Assembly (NCBI GenBank): GCA_027577415.1
Contig: JANBQS010000257.1
Coordinates: 1 to 24,173 of the forward strand
Length of the DNA stretch: 24,173 nt
From: Coemansia sp. RSA 922
Taxonomy: Eukaryota > Kickxellomycota > Kickxellomycetes > Kickxellales > Kickxellaceae
Direction of reading: 5' to 3'
Within the stretch, counting starts at the first letter, position 1; each line of letters starts with the position of its first letter. The position numbers and the translations under genes are program-made. The notes under the pieces were generated by a model. That model had not been told where the DNA came from, searched no databases, and worked only from the letters and a program-made list of their open reading frames with translations. Positions 15,859 to 24,173 of this stretch are shown piece after piece.

Positions 15859-16255
15859 TTATATAGCCTTTTTCATGGCCCATTTCCATAAATGAAAGTA
15901 CGCCTTTCCCGCTACCCTTAGTGTCGCCGAGTCGAGCCTCATTGTAGGCTGGCGATCCCCTATTGGCGACGGGACATTTGGGCGTTGGGAGTCCGGGACA
16001 TCTGGCAGACGTGTAGTGTCGTTATGTAGGCCGTTGTACTGAGCACGTGGGCCGGCGCGCTGTCCTACGACGCGCGTAACACAAACATTGTCGGAGGAGC
16101 TGTGGCTTGAGCGCTCTGGAGCTAAATCTGGCTTCCAAACTTTTCTATGAAAAGTACACTTTAATTAAATTATGAGGTTTTGTTCTAGTAATGCCCAGCG
16201 CTGCTGTTTCTCTCTTGATGGCGTGAACAATTAGCGAGGATGATTGCGAAATGGG
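15859..16255 (-). pseudogene. Frameshifted coding relic downstream of the FunK1 gene
   Basis: Two minus-strand open stretches without start codons join almost end to end. The first (16255 down to 16145) reads LIVHAIKRETAALGITRTK and ends VYFS-stop. The second (16164 down to 15859) is open for about 101 codons, with HRKVWKPDLAPERSSHSSSD, VVGQRAGPRAQYNGLHND and RLDSATLRVAGKAYFHLWKW before a TAA. The composition and GC content are those of coding sequence and contrast with the AT-rich DNA on both sides. TTTTCATAG at the junction could also be a splice acceptor, so an exon of a lost gene is an alternative. No domain is recognised. Confidence 0.4.
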
Positions 16256-16325
16256 CTATCATATCAGTTGGTAGGACAAATTTGCAGACATGTTTAACAT
16301 AATAACTACTGAAATACACTTTTTA

Positions 16326-18758
16326 CTAATGGATATTGTCAATTGCGGTGTTACCGTTCGCTTCATTTGCCTCCTTTTGAAGATCCATCGCCTTTTCCCA
16401 AAAGACGTTCGTGAAGGCAAGCAGTTGTTTCGAAATTTCCTTCCATTTCTCGGCGCGCTCCTTGAATGGATTAACCATAGGAAATATTTTGCTTAAAATA
16501 TAATAGAGCTCGTATGCCTTAAGTTCCTTCTTGTTGGGAAGTTCACGGCGCTCTGGCTCGACATGCTTCCTCTTTTCAAATGTTCCGTGGAAGTCGAGAG
16601 TAAGATCGGGGTTTTGGAATAGGTACTCGCGGAGCACAAATGCAAGGTTCTTAAGCAGATCACTTTCTTCGCCATTGTCGCCTTCCGGCTTAAAGTGATT
16701 GGCGATGGTGCTCATGAACGATTCGGGGCTGCTAAAGGCAGACATTTTGGCCGTAATCATGCCGTTGGTAGAGTCGTGTCGCCATCTTCTAATAGGGAGT
16801 CTGGCGAGTTCCGCATCATCAAGATAGTTACCACTGATAGTTCCAAGTGTCGCGAACCAACAAATCAGGCACAACATTGACTCCCAGTCATCAAGGCTCG
16901 TGCGCTCGACGTCTGACTCGCTTAGGTTATTGATGCTCATGTAAGGTAAAGTCCCGGTCACCTTGTGAAGATTGCCCCGCTCCTTTTGCTCCAAGTCTAT
17001 TGCGTAGTCAAAATCGATGAGCATCCCGCGAGCGATTCCCTCACTCCGCACTACAAGGATGTTGTTGTCCGAGATATCGCGGTGCAGAATGTTGCAATCG
17101 TTTACAAATGCACTGTGGCAGCGCATCGCATCACAAACAACAGTGACAAACTCTGCGACCGACTTTGTGGAGCACAACGATTCGCCGATGGGGCTCATGA
17201 CAATACGGCGGTGAGCACGGAAAAGAGGGTCATCGTCGCTGCGCGCTTCGCCTAGCCCATGCACAGTATCAGCGTCATCCTCAGCCAATTTGCCTTGTCC
17301 ATACATCGTATCTGTATTATCCTCGACCCACTTGCCATTGCGCTGGAACGAAACTCGCCCACCCGTCTCAGTCTTTGGGAAAATAATATCTTTGGCGACC
17401 GCCTGCGCAGAAAGCCCTTCCTTAATCCTGTTGAGAGATCTGACCTCGTCGCAAGCATAGTCGGAGGCGTTGCGCTTGGAAAACGCCCAGGAGTCCTTAA
17501 TGACCACAGTTGGGACTAACGGATTCGTAGTCGAGACAACCGCTGTGGGCATGATGTCGGTGGCGAGGAAGCAACGTGTATGGCGGCCAAACACCCGCTC
17601 AGCCTGGCATTTGAAAGTCGAGAAGTAGTAGTACTTTACATCTGCGCCCTCGCCCATACAGCCTTTCTCACTAGGACACGCAATCTGCCAGCATCTTAGG
17701 TCGTGCAAGTACTCCATAGTCGGGTCACGGCCGAGCTGAGACTCCTCGCAGAACGACCAATTGACGAGTACCTCGATAAACGAACGCCGACCCTTGGGCG
17801 TGGAAACGTCCATATGACAAGAGGAAATAGCCCTGTCGTGGCCGAAATGGCACACCCGTACAAGCCTACCGCTGATAGTAACGCCCCAGGCAAAGCGCAG
17901 GTTGTGCTTCTGTTGGTACATCTCTCGTGCGTTCATATAGAGACGCTTAAACGCATCTTTAAAGCCATCATCGTCGCCCTTGCGCTTGGCCTCCAGCACG
18001 GCAAACGCCTCGTAGTATGAAACTCGTCTACAGTTATTATCGATTGGATCGTCTGCCTTTGCTCTAGCCAGCCCCACGCCAATGCGCATAGTGTCGTCAG
18101 TGTCAGAGGAGTTGTAGTCAAATTTCGTAGAGGGAAGCACAAGGCGGCGCCCAAGGCCATTATCTGAACTAGAGTCAGCCAAAGAAGTCAGCTTCTTCTG
18201 TACTATGAGCGCTACGTACTCGATGAACGCCCCGATAGAACCATACATGGCTTTCTCGTTGTTAATCGACCGCCAGAGTATCCATTCTCTCGCTCTGTCC
18301 AGCTTTTCTTTAAGTAGGGTGCGGTTGTCTACAATATCCCCAGCCCTCTGAGTCGATGAACCGGGGTCGGTCAAAATACTGGACTGCTGCATGGGCGAGT
18401 CTGGGCATGGTTCGCCAGTGTCGCCCATTTCATCAGCAGATTGTGCTAAACTAGAAGGCGCAGTATCGAGATACGACTCCATGAATTGTGCAGCATCTTT
18501 AATTATCTCTTGAGCGAGTACTAGTCGCCCATGGTCCAGTGGCCGAGCCAAGCTCATAATAGAGTCTTGATCCTTCTCAAGACACTGTTCGTAGCAGGCG
18601 TTTGCTTCCTTGTGCATCTCAGTCATAATTTGATCGGACGACGTGAAGCTGTTTGCCCCTGAGGTTCCTGACCGTGTTGACCTGGGCGTACTGCTATCAT
18701 GCCCTACATTCTCAAGGGCGCTCGAACGGGCCCTGCTGCTCGCCTTGCGCTTAGTCAT
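16326..18758 (-). CDS. FunK1-type fungal protein kinase
   Basis: This 810-residue protein has the hallmarks of the FunK1 family, a fungus-specific and often expanded group of kinase-like proteins. The N-terminal 130 residues are polar and probably disordered (KRKASSRARSSALENVGHD). The FunK1 amino module follows, with AVLEAKRK (253-260), LRFAWGVTISGRLVRVCHFG (287-306) and VNWSFCEES (332-340). The kinase part has VVIKDSW with the probable ATP lysine Lys421, and the catalytic loop HRDISDNNIL with Asp561 and Asn566. The metal motif is Asp582-Phe-Asp, where typical kinases have DFG, which is normal for FunK1. TGTLPYMSINNL (601-612) and SLDDWESMLCLICWF (621-635) follow. Catalytic residues are intact, so it could be active. 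A 12-residue unit is duplicated at 479-504. It is divergent from the F-box-like gene across 297 bases. Substrates are unknown. Confidence 0.9.
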   Translation of the reverse strand: MTKRKASSRARSSALENVGHDSSTPRSTRSGTSGANSFTSSDQIMTEMHKEANACYEQCLEKDQDSIMSLARPLDHGRLVLAQEIIKDAAQFMESYLDTAPSSLAQSADEMGDTGEPCPDSPMQQSSILTDPGSSTQRAGDIVDNRTLLKEKLDRAREWILWRSINNEKAMYGSIGAFIEYVALIVQKKLTSLADSSSDNGLGRRLVLPSTKFDYNSSDTDDTMRIGVGLARAKADDPIDNNCRRVSYYEAFAVLEAKRKGDDDGFKDAFKRLYMNAREMYQQKHNLRFAWGVTISGRLVRVCHFGHDRAISSCHMDVSTPKGRRSFIEVLVNWSFCEESQLGRDPTMEYLHDLRCWQIACPSEKGCMGEGADVKYYYFSTFKCQAERVFGRHTRCFLATDIMPTAVVSTTNPLVPTVVIKDSWAFSKRNASDYACDEVRSLNRIKEGLSAQAVAKDIIFPKTETGGRVSFQRNGKWVEDNTDTMYGQGKLAEDDADTVHGLGEARSDDDPLFRAHRRIVMSPIGESLCSTKSVAEFVTVVCDAMRCHSAFVNDCNILHRDISDNNILVVRSEGIARGMLIDFDYAIDLEQKERGNLHKVTGTLPYMSINNLSESDVERTSLDDWESMLCLICWFATLGTISGNYLDDAELARLPIRRWRHDSTNGMITAKMSAFSSPESFMSTIANHFKPEGDNGEESDLLKNLAFVLREYLFQNPDLTLDFHGTFEKRKHVEPERRELPNKKELKAYELYYILSKIFPMVNPFKERAEKWKEISKQLLAFTNVFWEKAMDLQKEANEANGNTAIDNIH

Positions 18759-19055
18759 TGGTAGCTATAGCCAGTCGATAGTGATGCGATGCTAAAATAA
18801 AATAAATTATAAGTACCTGAAAAAAGAGCACAAGTTTAGAAGAATAAGCAAATAAACAAAAGAAGTGAAGGAAAGGTGTGGATTGTTTACTGTTAACACA
18901 AATCTTCCCTCCAAACCGGTTTGTCAGTATAACGTTGATCCATCTGTCTGATCAGGCTGCATTTATTTCTGGTTGGGCGTTTTTGACAGAAAACCCGCAG
19001 CACTCTTTCTTTTTCGCCTTCTCCTTGCTTATTATTTTTTTACAATTCAACAACA
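18759..19055. promoter_or_regulatory. Shared divergent promoter region
   Basis: These 297 bases separate the divergent FunK1 and F-box-like genes and must hold both promoters. The F-box side ends in a T/C-rich leader (CTTTCTTTTTCGCCTTCTCC) and CAACAATG. No TATAAA is evident on either side. Confidence 0.5.
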
Positions 19056-20801
19056 ATGTCTACACTTTCGCCCTTGCAATTATTCCCACTACACATCGTT
19101 AGGCTGATTGTCAATCATGTCACTGGAAGCAGCCGCATGGTATATGATGGCGTCCGTGTCAACTCGCACGAGTACAGGACGTTGTTAAAGCCGTTGCTGT
19201 GGGTCTGCCACAACCTTCGTACTGTCGCTTACTCGCGCTACTGCAACAACTTTGAGCTAAACCTCTCTGGCATGCCACTCGCCTATATCAACAAAATTCA
19301 CTTGCCAGATCGCCATGCAGATGAGTATTACCGTATTCTTACCCACCTTGGCTATCCTACGTACCACTTGGCCAAGGACATAACTGTTTATCTGGAGGAG
19401 CGAATTTTGTATTCAGGTGAGGCATTAAAGGCGATATCTCGTGCGCCCTACGACGGTTGCTCATTTCCGCTGGCTCACAGGATCGCATTCTATTTTCTCT
19501 ATGATGCAATAGATGGGACGGACGAGGACATTGATGTTGACCCGTTGCTAGTTGAGGCTAATATTGGTGCATTCGTCGAGCGTGTCAAGCAGATGGCGCC
19601 CTTGGTCGGCGAGATTAGCTTTGATCCCGCATACCATAACGATGTGCCCAGTTTAGCCAGTCAATACGTAGGCCACCTAGCCTCTCGACTCTACCAGCCT
19701 GCTTGTTGCATCGAGTATAACTACGCCTTTGATGCTACGGACACAATGAGGCTGCAATTGGATATGATCTGCAACCTAACACATGTCAGCTACATGTCCA
19801 ATTCCCGCATTGGCGATGCCTACCAGTTTGTGCAACTAGCTCGGAAGAATGCACTGATATTGCAGTCTCTGGTTCTCGAGTGTGAGCATGACATTGACAT
19901 TTTGGGCCTTGTCCAGGACGCGGGTGGCAACCACGTAGAGTATCCGCGCTTACTGACGCTAAAGCTGTGGTCGGCTTCAGAGGTTGAAGAACCAAGGCGA
20001 CCTGCCTTTCGTGACGCGGCACCATTCCCCTTTCTTCGGCAGCTGCATATCAACCTTGACTGCTCGTTTGACGACGATATCTTTTTCAGGGGCAATGCGG
20101 CTACCCTCAAGGTATTGGATATGCCATTGGACTCCTTGAGTGTCTCCATACTTCGAAAGTACAAGGTGTTTGTGCCAGGCAGCCATCCAAAGCTACAAAG
20201 AGTCAAGCTTTGGTACTCTAACAAATTTACGTCAGAGTTGTTTTCATCACTCGCCGAGGCAATGCAGTTTCTATACAGCATTGGGCCAGGAGCAGCTGTG
20301 CGGGAATACGCTAAATATGATCTTCAACAAGATCTGCCACACATTCTCTCGTCGTTTGGTAGCCACTCTAGCATTCGGGTCTTGTTGCTACCCAGTTTGC
20401 GCCCGCAGTTTGGGGACGTCACCAACGTGATAAAGTCGCTCCCGCTTCTGTCGGATCTACAAACTTCAGTGCCCAGCCTTGGACCAATGCCTGACGGCGT
20501 CACACCAGACACTCTTCCCGAACACGTCATCTCGAATTATGCGCCGATGGGCAGAAGATTCCGTTGTTGGCATCTCAACATTGGCTATGCCAACATTTGC
20601 TCAGAATTAGCAACCTGTGTATTGTTGCTGGCGCTGGCATGCCCCAATTTTGACTACGCCGCCCCGCTTATCTCCCAGCGCAAAATGTTTATGAAGCGGA
20701 TGGAAAAAGATATCGGTTCGGATTACTTCAAACCATATGCGCCTCGCTTGCGTCGCCTGTTGTTTCATGGGTGGGACGAAAGAAAAAAGACTGAGCACTG
20801 A
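19056..20801 (+). CDS. F-box-like/LRR protein, intact member of an expanded family
   Basis: This is a 581-residue single-frame protein with start context CAACAATG. The first 60 residues (LSPLQLFPLHIVRLIVNHV, then LKPLLWVCHNLRTV at 44-57) have the spacing of a degenerate F-box: LP-like start, helix with I/V pairs, then a VC..R end. F-box proteins recruit substrates to SCF ubiquitin ligases, though this one is divergent. The remainder is a long series of Leu-rich strand/helix segments, such as LILQSLVLECEHDIDILGL, LLTLKLW, LRQLHINLDCSFDDD, TLKVLDMPLD and LQRVKLWYS, typical of a leucine-rich-repeat solenoid. It ends in ATCVLLLALACPNFDYA and RLRRLLF. A decayed paralogue lies 195 bases downstream on the same strand. 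From memory, such genes are numerous in Kickxellales. Function unproven. Confidence 0.8.
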   Translation: MSTLSPLQLFPLHIVRLIVNHVTGSSRMVYDGVRVNSHEYRTLLKPLLWVCHNLRTVAYSRYCNNFELNLSGMPLAYINKIHLPDRHADEYYRILTHLGYPTYHLAKDITVYLEERILYSGEALKAISRAPYDGCSFPLAHRIAFYFLYDAIDGTDEDIDVDPLLVEANIGAFVERVKQMAPLVGEISFDPAYHNDVPSLASQYVGHLASRLYQPACCIEYNYAFDATDTMRLQLDMICNLTHVSYMSNSRIGDAYQFVQLARKNALILQSLVLECEHDIDILGLVQDAGGNHVEYPRLLTLKLWSASEVEEPRRPAFRDAAPFPFLRQLHINLDCSFDDDIFFRGNAATLKVLDMPLDSLSVSILRKYKVFVPGSHPKLQRVKLWYSNKFTSELFSSLAEAMQFLYSIGPGAAVREYAKYDLQQDLPHILSSFGSHSSIRVLLLPSLRPQFGDVTNVIKSLPLLSDLQTSVPSLGPMPDGVTPDTLPEHVISNYAPMGRRFRCWHLNIGYANICSELATCVLLLALACPNFDYAAPLISQRKMFMKRMEKDIGSDYFKPYAPRLRRLLFHGWDERKKTEH

Positions 20802-20996
20802 ATAAATTCAACAAAATAATAATATTGCGGCTTTGAGGCGATCCAACCAGCCCAATACTTTTGTCACTTAGGATTTGCATAGCAATTCGACTTTGTCGCC
20901 CAACCCCTCTTCTCTCTTTCTCTCTTTCTTTACTTTCACGATTTATTTACGTTATTTAACTCATCTATTTTCCTGCCTTTATAACGGTCTACGTCA

Positions 20997-22032
20997 ATGG
21001 ATAATCTATCGGCATTTCAGCTTCTCCCGCCCCACGTCGTCAAGCTGATAGTCGACCATATTGCTCATAGCTGTCGCCTGTGGTTTGATGGTGTCACTAC
21101 AGACTCGGACGAATACAAGATACTTCAGATGCCGCTGCTCTGGGTGTGCCACAACTTCCGCGCCTTTGTACGCAAACGCTTCTCCAGAGTGTACGAACTA
21201 ACCTTGGAGAACAATCGAGACAGAGCTGAGGCCTTGCTCTGTTCATGGCCGACACGCTTCGATAAGCTTGGCTATCCTACGCATCCTTTGGCCAAGGAGC
21301 TTCTGTTCAAGTTGGATGTAAAATCTGTATACACCGGAAAAGCGCTACAGCTTCTGTCTGATGCGCCCTATGGAACATGCTCTTTCCCTTTGGTTCGTAA
21401 ACTTTATATTGGGCTTGCCTGCAATGAAGAGGGTTATTATGACCAGGAGCCAGAGCTAGACAACGACCCTGAGCCAGTACTTGAAAACGACCGGGAGCCA
21501 GTGCACAACCAGGAGCCTGCACATGACAATAACTGGGCATTCGAGGGTGACAATGGCGGCTGGGAAGTAGAGAACGGTAATGACTGGGAATTAGAGGACC
21601 CCTCTATCTGGGAGGCAGAGTGTCGCAATAACGGCGTGCCAAAAAACCCGCTATGTCTACCCTCCAGATACTGCCGCTAACATAATAGCGCTTGTTCAGT
21701 GGATCAAACAAATGGTGCCTGCGGTCAGCAAAATCGATGTGGATTTCCACGATGAACCCGAGATACTGCACCAATACAGCAATGTCCATACCTTAGATCT
21801 AGTCCAGCAGCTCTTTGATATCGTCGAGAGGCGTACTGTGATCTCGGATAGAAACGATTATATGCTCATTTATTTGGATCTAGAGCCAATCCGAGACCTA
21901 GTTCATTTGAAGTGCTCATTGGACTCGGACTTTTACAGAGCTTGGCCGTTGATACGTCGTACTATGCAGTAGCTTGAACTAGCATTTAATGTTAGAGTAG
22001 CTTATATATTGAACATCCCCTATTGGGGATAA
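20997..22032 (+). pseudogene. Degraded paralogue of the F-box-like gene, with acidic insertion
   Basis: ATG 20997 starts a protein that aligns with the intact neighbour: FQLLPPHVVKLIVDHI, PLLWVCHNFRA at 46-56, LGYPTHPLAKEL and APYGTCSFPL. At residues 144-208 it carries a strongly acidic, imperfectly repeated tract (QEPELDNDPEPVLENDREP and following) absent from the intact copy. The frame stops at 21678-21680. In the +1 frame, however, the homology resumes at about 21650 (RYVYPPDTAANIIALVQWIK, then MVPAVSKIDVDFHDEPE), so one base has been gained or lost, probably in the A6 run at 21641-21646. That frame meets a TAG at 21970-21972, continues LELAFNV and ends at 22030-22032. The whole C-terminal two-fifths of the family protein is absent. 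It is a pseudogene unless the truncated forms are used. Confidence 0.75.
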
Positions 22033-22105
22033 ATCAGCACTATAGTCTAATAAAAGCCAAAAAATAAATAAAACTAAGAGAATAGCTGTGGTGACAATGC
22101 CAACG

Positions 22106-22396
22106 TTAAACCTCCATATTACACACCTTGCTCACAACTTTGTAATACATCACTGTCAATATATTTTCTGGCCTTAGAATCATAGTTTTGCCGTCAAGAG
22201 GCTTCTCAGCTTCAGTGTTTGAGTTGGAATGATACAGTTTTACATGCTCTTCTGGCATTCTATCTTGACGGAGGATATTAATAATCTCACCTGCTTCCTT
22301 GGCAGTCGTCGTGGAATTAATCTTCAATCGAACTTTGTGTTTTTCGTTACATAGGCTTATAAAAGTCATGTCCTTGAAAGTAAGACTACCTGCCAT
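22106..22396 (-). CDS. Small ubiquitin-like protein, 96 aa
   Basis: A complete 96-residue frame starts at ATG 22396. Its layout follows the beta-grasp ubiquitin fold: strand TFISLCNE (11-18), strand HKVRLKINST (20-29), helix TAKEAGEIINILRQ (31-44), then MPEEHVKLYHS (47-57), which matches the IPPxxQRLIFxG region of ubiquitin. LDGKTM (67-72), PENI (76-79) and the final strand LTVMYYKVV (80-88) follow. The protein lacks a terminal Gly-Gly, so it is unlikely to be conjugated as such. It may be a stand-alone ubiquitin-like domain or adaptor. It converges with the degraded F-box-like copy, 73 bases apart, and has a dyad about 155 bases upstream. Fold assignment is by pattern only. Confidence 0.5.
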   Translation of the reverse strand: MAGSLTFKDMTFISLCNEKHKVRLKINSTTTAKEAGEIINILRQDRMPEEHVKLYHSNSNTEAEKPLDGKTMILRPENILTVMYYKVVSKVCNMEV

Positions 22397-23518
22397 GGCT
22401 GTTAATAGAAAATTTAAAGTTGATAGTTGGGAAAATTAGAAGAAAAAAATTGGAGGAAGGTAGAAGGGGGAAAAGGTGGGTTGCCCTCGCTGGTCTAGAT
22501 TTATTGGAGAAAACCTATTTCTGGGGTTTCTCTAGTGGCGCTGACTTACAGCAAATCAGCCGATAGTGACTGATTTGCGCCTCAAAGGCAAGGGTGTCCT
22601 TTGAAACTCGAGAGACTTTAAAGGGTGAACAAATAACTTGATTATTTAATTGGCTCTACAATGCTGATAGGGTGTCATTAAACGCTGGGTAATATATATC
22701 TATACAAAACACTGACGTAAACATACCATATCTATTGTGTTGTTTTGTTATGCGTACTGTGGAGAAGTTGAACGATGCATGCAATTAGCCCAACAGCCCA
22801 TGTAGAGGAATCCCTTTTGAAATATCTGAGAAGCTAGTAACCATTTCCAAGTTACCCACTCTGAATATGCTGCGCTGTTGCCGACATGAAAAAGTGCTCA
22901 ATAAAGCCTTGCACCTACCTAAACGACACAGTAATGTTACGCCTGTCAGGTTCCTCCTATATGGCTGGGGAAGAAATCAGCCACAAGGCTATATAAACAG
23001 CACCATGCCGTAAGTTGGATGCAGATTTGACTTTCTTATTTCCATACGTTTGTAAATGAAGAATACTTCACTACTCTCTATGCTTCCACCACATTACAGT
23101 CGCATGGATGGATTTTTTGAAATCCCTTCTTGTATCCAAGTGGCTCTTGCTTAGTGCACCTTTTTTGGTCGCTGCAAAAGCTAACTGAGCACCTTTTCTG
23201 CAATTTCTGGCATCAATTTTTAGCTCTATTACGCTCTGCTTTGGCTGCTCATTGTTTAAAGGCAATCAAGCATACACAATTTTCTGAATAGTGTTTCTGA
23301 ATATTATTGTATAGGTAATTTTTGCGAAATATAGCGTTTTTGGTGGACAGAAATCTCTCTCAGCAAGCTTTGTTGGAGTAACCGAAGAGACACATAAAAG
23401 GCGTCCATTCCTACCCACTCAAGCACATCCCTTTTCTTTTCTTTATTGTTACACACCTTATTCAAATACTATTTATCACCTTTTTGAATATTATTTCATA
23501 ACCTTTCTAAATACCTAG
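22397..23518. other. Long intergenic region with dyads and one weak open frame
   Basis: This is 1.1 kb between divergent genes. Near the ubiquitin-like gene the plus strand is purine-rich, as expected of its leader. A 28-base dyad lies at 22551-22578, followed by the imperfect palindrome CCTTTGAAA...CTTTAAAGG at about 22598-22624. A plus-strand frame is open from 22789 to 23013 (ATG at 22867, 48 codons, containing LNKALHLPKRHSNVTPVRFL). It has a TAG just upstream in frame and no recognisable domain, so I do not call it a gene. The last 120 bases are a T/C-rich leader for the gene at 23519. Confidence 0.45.
22551..22578. promoter_or_regulatory. Inverted repeat upstream of the ubiquitin-like gene
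   Basis: GCAAATCAG (22551-22559) and CTGATTTGC (22570-22578) are perfect 9-base inverted arms around a 10-base spacer, about 155-182 bases upstream of the ATG at 22396. This is suitable for a dimeric DNA-binding protein or a hairpin. No function is known. Confidence 0.45.
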
Positions 23519-24173
23519 ATGCCCGAATTCACGGAGGTAAATGTAGAATCTACAAGTAGGACACTTTTGCAAAGTATTTTATCAGCCTGGACATACTACC
23601 ATTTTGTAGTGGCTATATATGGGGATAAGGAATCTCGAGCAGGCGATATGCTCAAGTGGGCTTTGGAAATTGACAAACCTTGTGTCGATATTGTGTGGGT
23701 GCACCGTACGGACAAAACCAAGTCTTTTGCCGAGGACCCGCTAAATGGGAAAGATGAGATAATCAGGTTTTGCACTGTAGATAATGACCACTCCAGCTAT
23801 TTGCAGTACAATGACAAAATGGTAGCATTATATGAGAAAATACCAGAAATTAATGTTGAAAAGGGTCTTCAGGGGGGACATGATGAGTATGTAACATTTA
23901 GCAAAGCTGCAAAATGTCAGATGGGACGACAGACTGGCCACCCGAGTCGACTCCAATGCTCTAGCCCCTATGCAGCAGTGCTTACGGTCAAGAGAATCTT
24001 TCATTGGTCAGTTTAAGAACTTGCATCCATACGTTGCTGTGCTTCTAGAAAAAAATTGTACACACCAGACTATATCTTGCAATGATGCAGTTACACTGTC
24101 ACGCAGAATTAGTCAAGATCACTGGATCGGCGAATTGGGCAAGGGTCTGCGGCTTAGCCGCAGTAGAACGTTG
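23519..24173 (+). CDS. Unknown protein, 5' part, with probable short intron (cut by window edge)
   Basis: ATG 23519 opens a frame encoding LLQSILSAWTYYHFVVAIYG, KWALEIDKPCVDIVWVHRTD and later EIPEINVEKG-like sequence (KIPEINVEKG). In that frame the product would end at 24014-24016 with low-complexity, unconvincing residues. A second frame is open from 23895 to the window end (84 codons from 23922), with natural sequence such as LATRVDSNALAPMQQCLRS and FKNLHPYVAVLLEKN. A GTATGT donor at 23887 and CAG acceptors at 23918-23920 or 23930-23932 would join the two frames in phase, removing 34 or 46 bases. A one-base frameshift is the alternative. The ATG follows CTAAATACCTAG, so an upstream exon is possible too. 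No family is recognised and the 3' end lies outside. Confidence 0.5.
23887..23920 (+). other. Candidate short intron
   Basis: The sequence begins GTATGTAACATTTAG and ends AAATGTCAG. Removing it joins codon GA/A and restores one open frame to the window end. The next CAG, 12 bases on, gives the same phase. No good branch site is visible and 34-46 bases is very short, so this is tentative. Confidence 0.35.

Noticed and set aside
22867..23013. 48-codon plus-strand ATG frame
   Set aside because: The composition is plausible and the frame is open 26 codons further upstream, but a TAG precedes it and no family or promoter is evident. Noted within the intergenic entry only.
23071..23265. Minus-strand open frame of 64 codons
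   Set aside because: It starts with TTG in AT-rich intergenic DNA, with no domain or promoter.
1..24173. Search for tRNA, rRNA, CRISPR arrays, LTR pairs and terminal inverted repeats
   Set aside because: No cloverleaf with a GGTTCGAATCC-type B box, no regularly spaced repeats and no matching long direct or inverted ends were found by eye.

Overview
The window looks like nuclear DNA from an early-diverging fungus. Most genes are single uninterrupted frames with CAACAATG-like start contexts, pyrimidine-rich leaders and occasional TATAAATA boxes. The gene set includes a Cdc42 GTPase, a Tim21 mitochondrial import subunit, a FunK1-type fungal kinase, GPI-anchored Ser-rich wall proteins and two copies of an F-box-like/LRR family. 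From memory of protein sets, that last family and FunK1 are expanded in Kickxellomycotina (Coemansia and relatives). This placement is a recollection, not a search result.

Layout. 1-5.5 kb: all genes on the minus strand. They are the start of a membrane protein cut by the window edge, a small secreted protein, a plant-type GH35 beta-galactosidase with a C-terminal membrane anchor, Cdc42 and another small secreted protein. 5.5-8.0 kb: a gene graveyard. It has a 26-bp perfect palindrome and other inverted repeats, a frameshifted coding relic with a basic tail, a fragment of a SNF2-family ATPase (DEGH motif) and a minus-strand fragment without a start codon. 8.2-10.7 kb: a PLP-dependent trans-sulfuration-type enzyme (minus) and Tim21 (plus), divergently arranged. 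11-15.6 kb: a surface-protein block. It holds a Ser/Thr/Pro-rich secreted protein, then three homologous Ser-rich proteins with GPI-type tails, two of them clear tandem duplicates, then a 73-residue secreted protein. 15.9-16.3 kb: a frameshifted coding relic. 16.3-22.0 kb: the FunK1 kinase, divergent from an intact 581-residue F-box-like protein, followed by a degraded paralogue. 22.1-24.2 kb: a 96-residue ubiquitin-like protein, about 1.1 kb with little coding signal, and the start of an unknown gene that probably contains a short intron or frameshift and runs off the end.

How the genes relate. There is no operon and no obvious metabolic cluster. The unifying theme is the cell surface and secretion: six secreted or wall proteins and an externally facing galactosidase, next to the polarity GTPase Cdc42. 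The second theme is turnover, with recent duplications (GPI proteins, F-box-like genes) and decaying fragments concentrated between housekeeping genes. I see no CRISPR array, tRNA, rRNA or intact transposon. The most interesting items are the plant-type membrane-anchored GH35, the GPI-protein family with a shared LxNPAV-type motif, the palindrome/relic zone and the decaying F-box-like copy with its acidic insertion.
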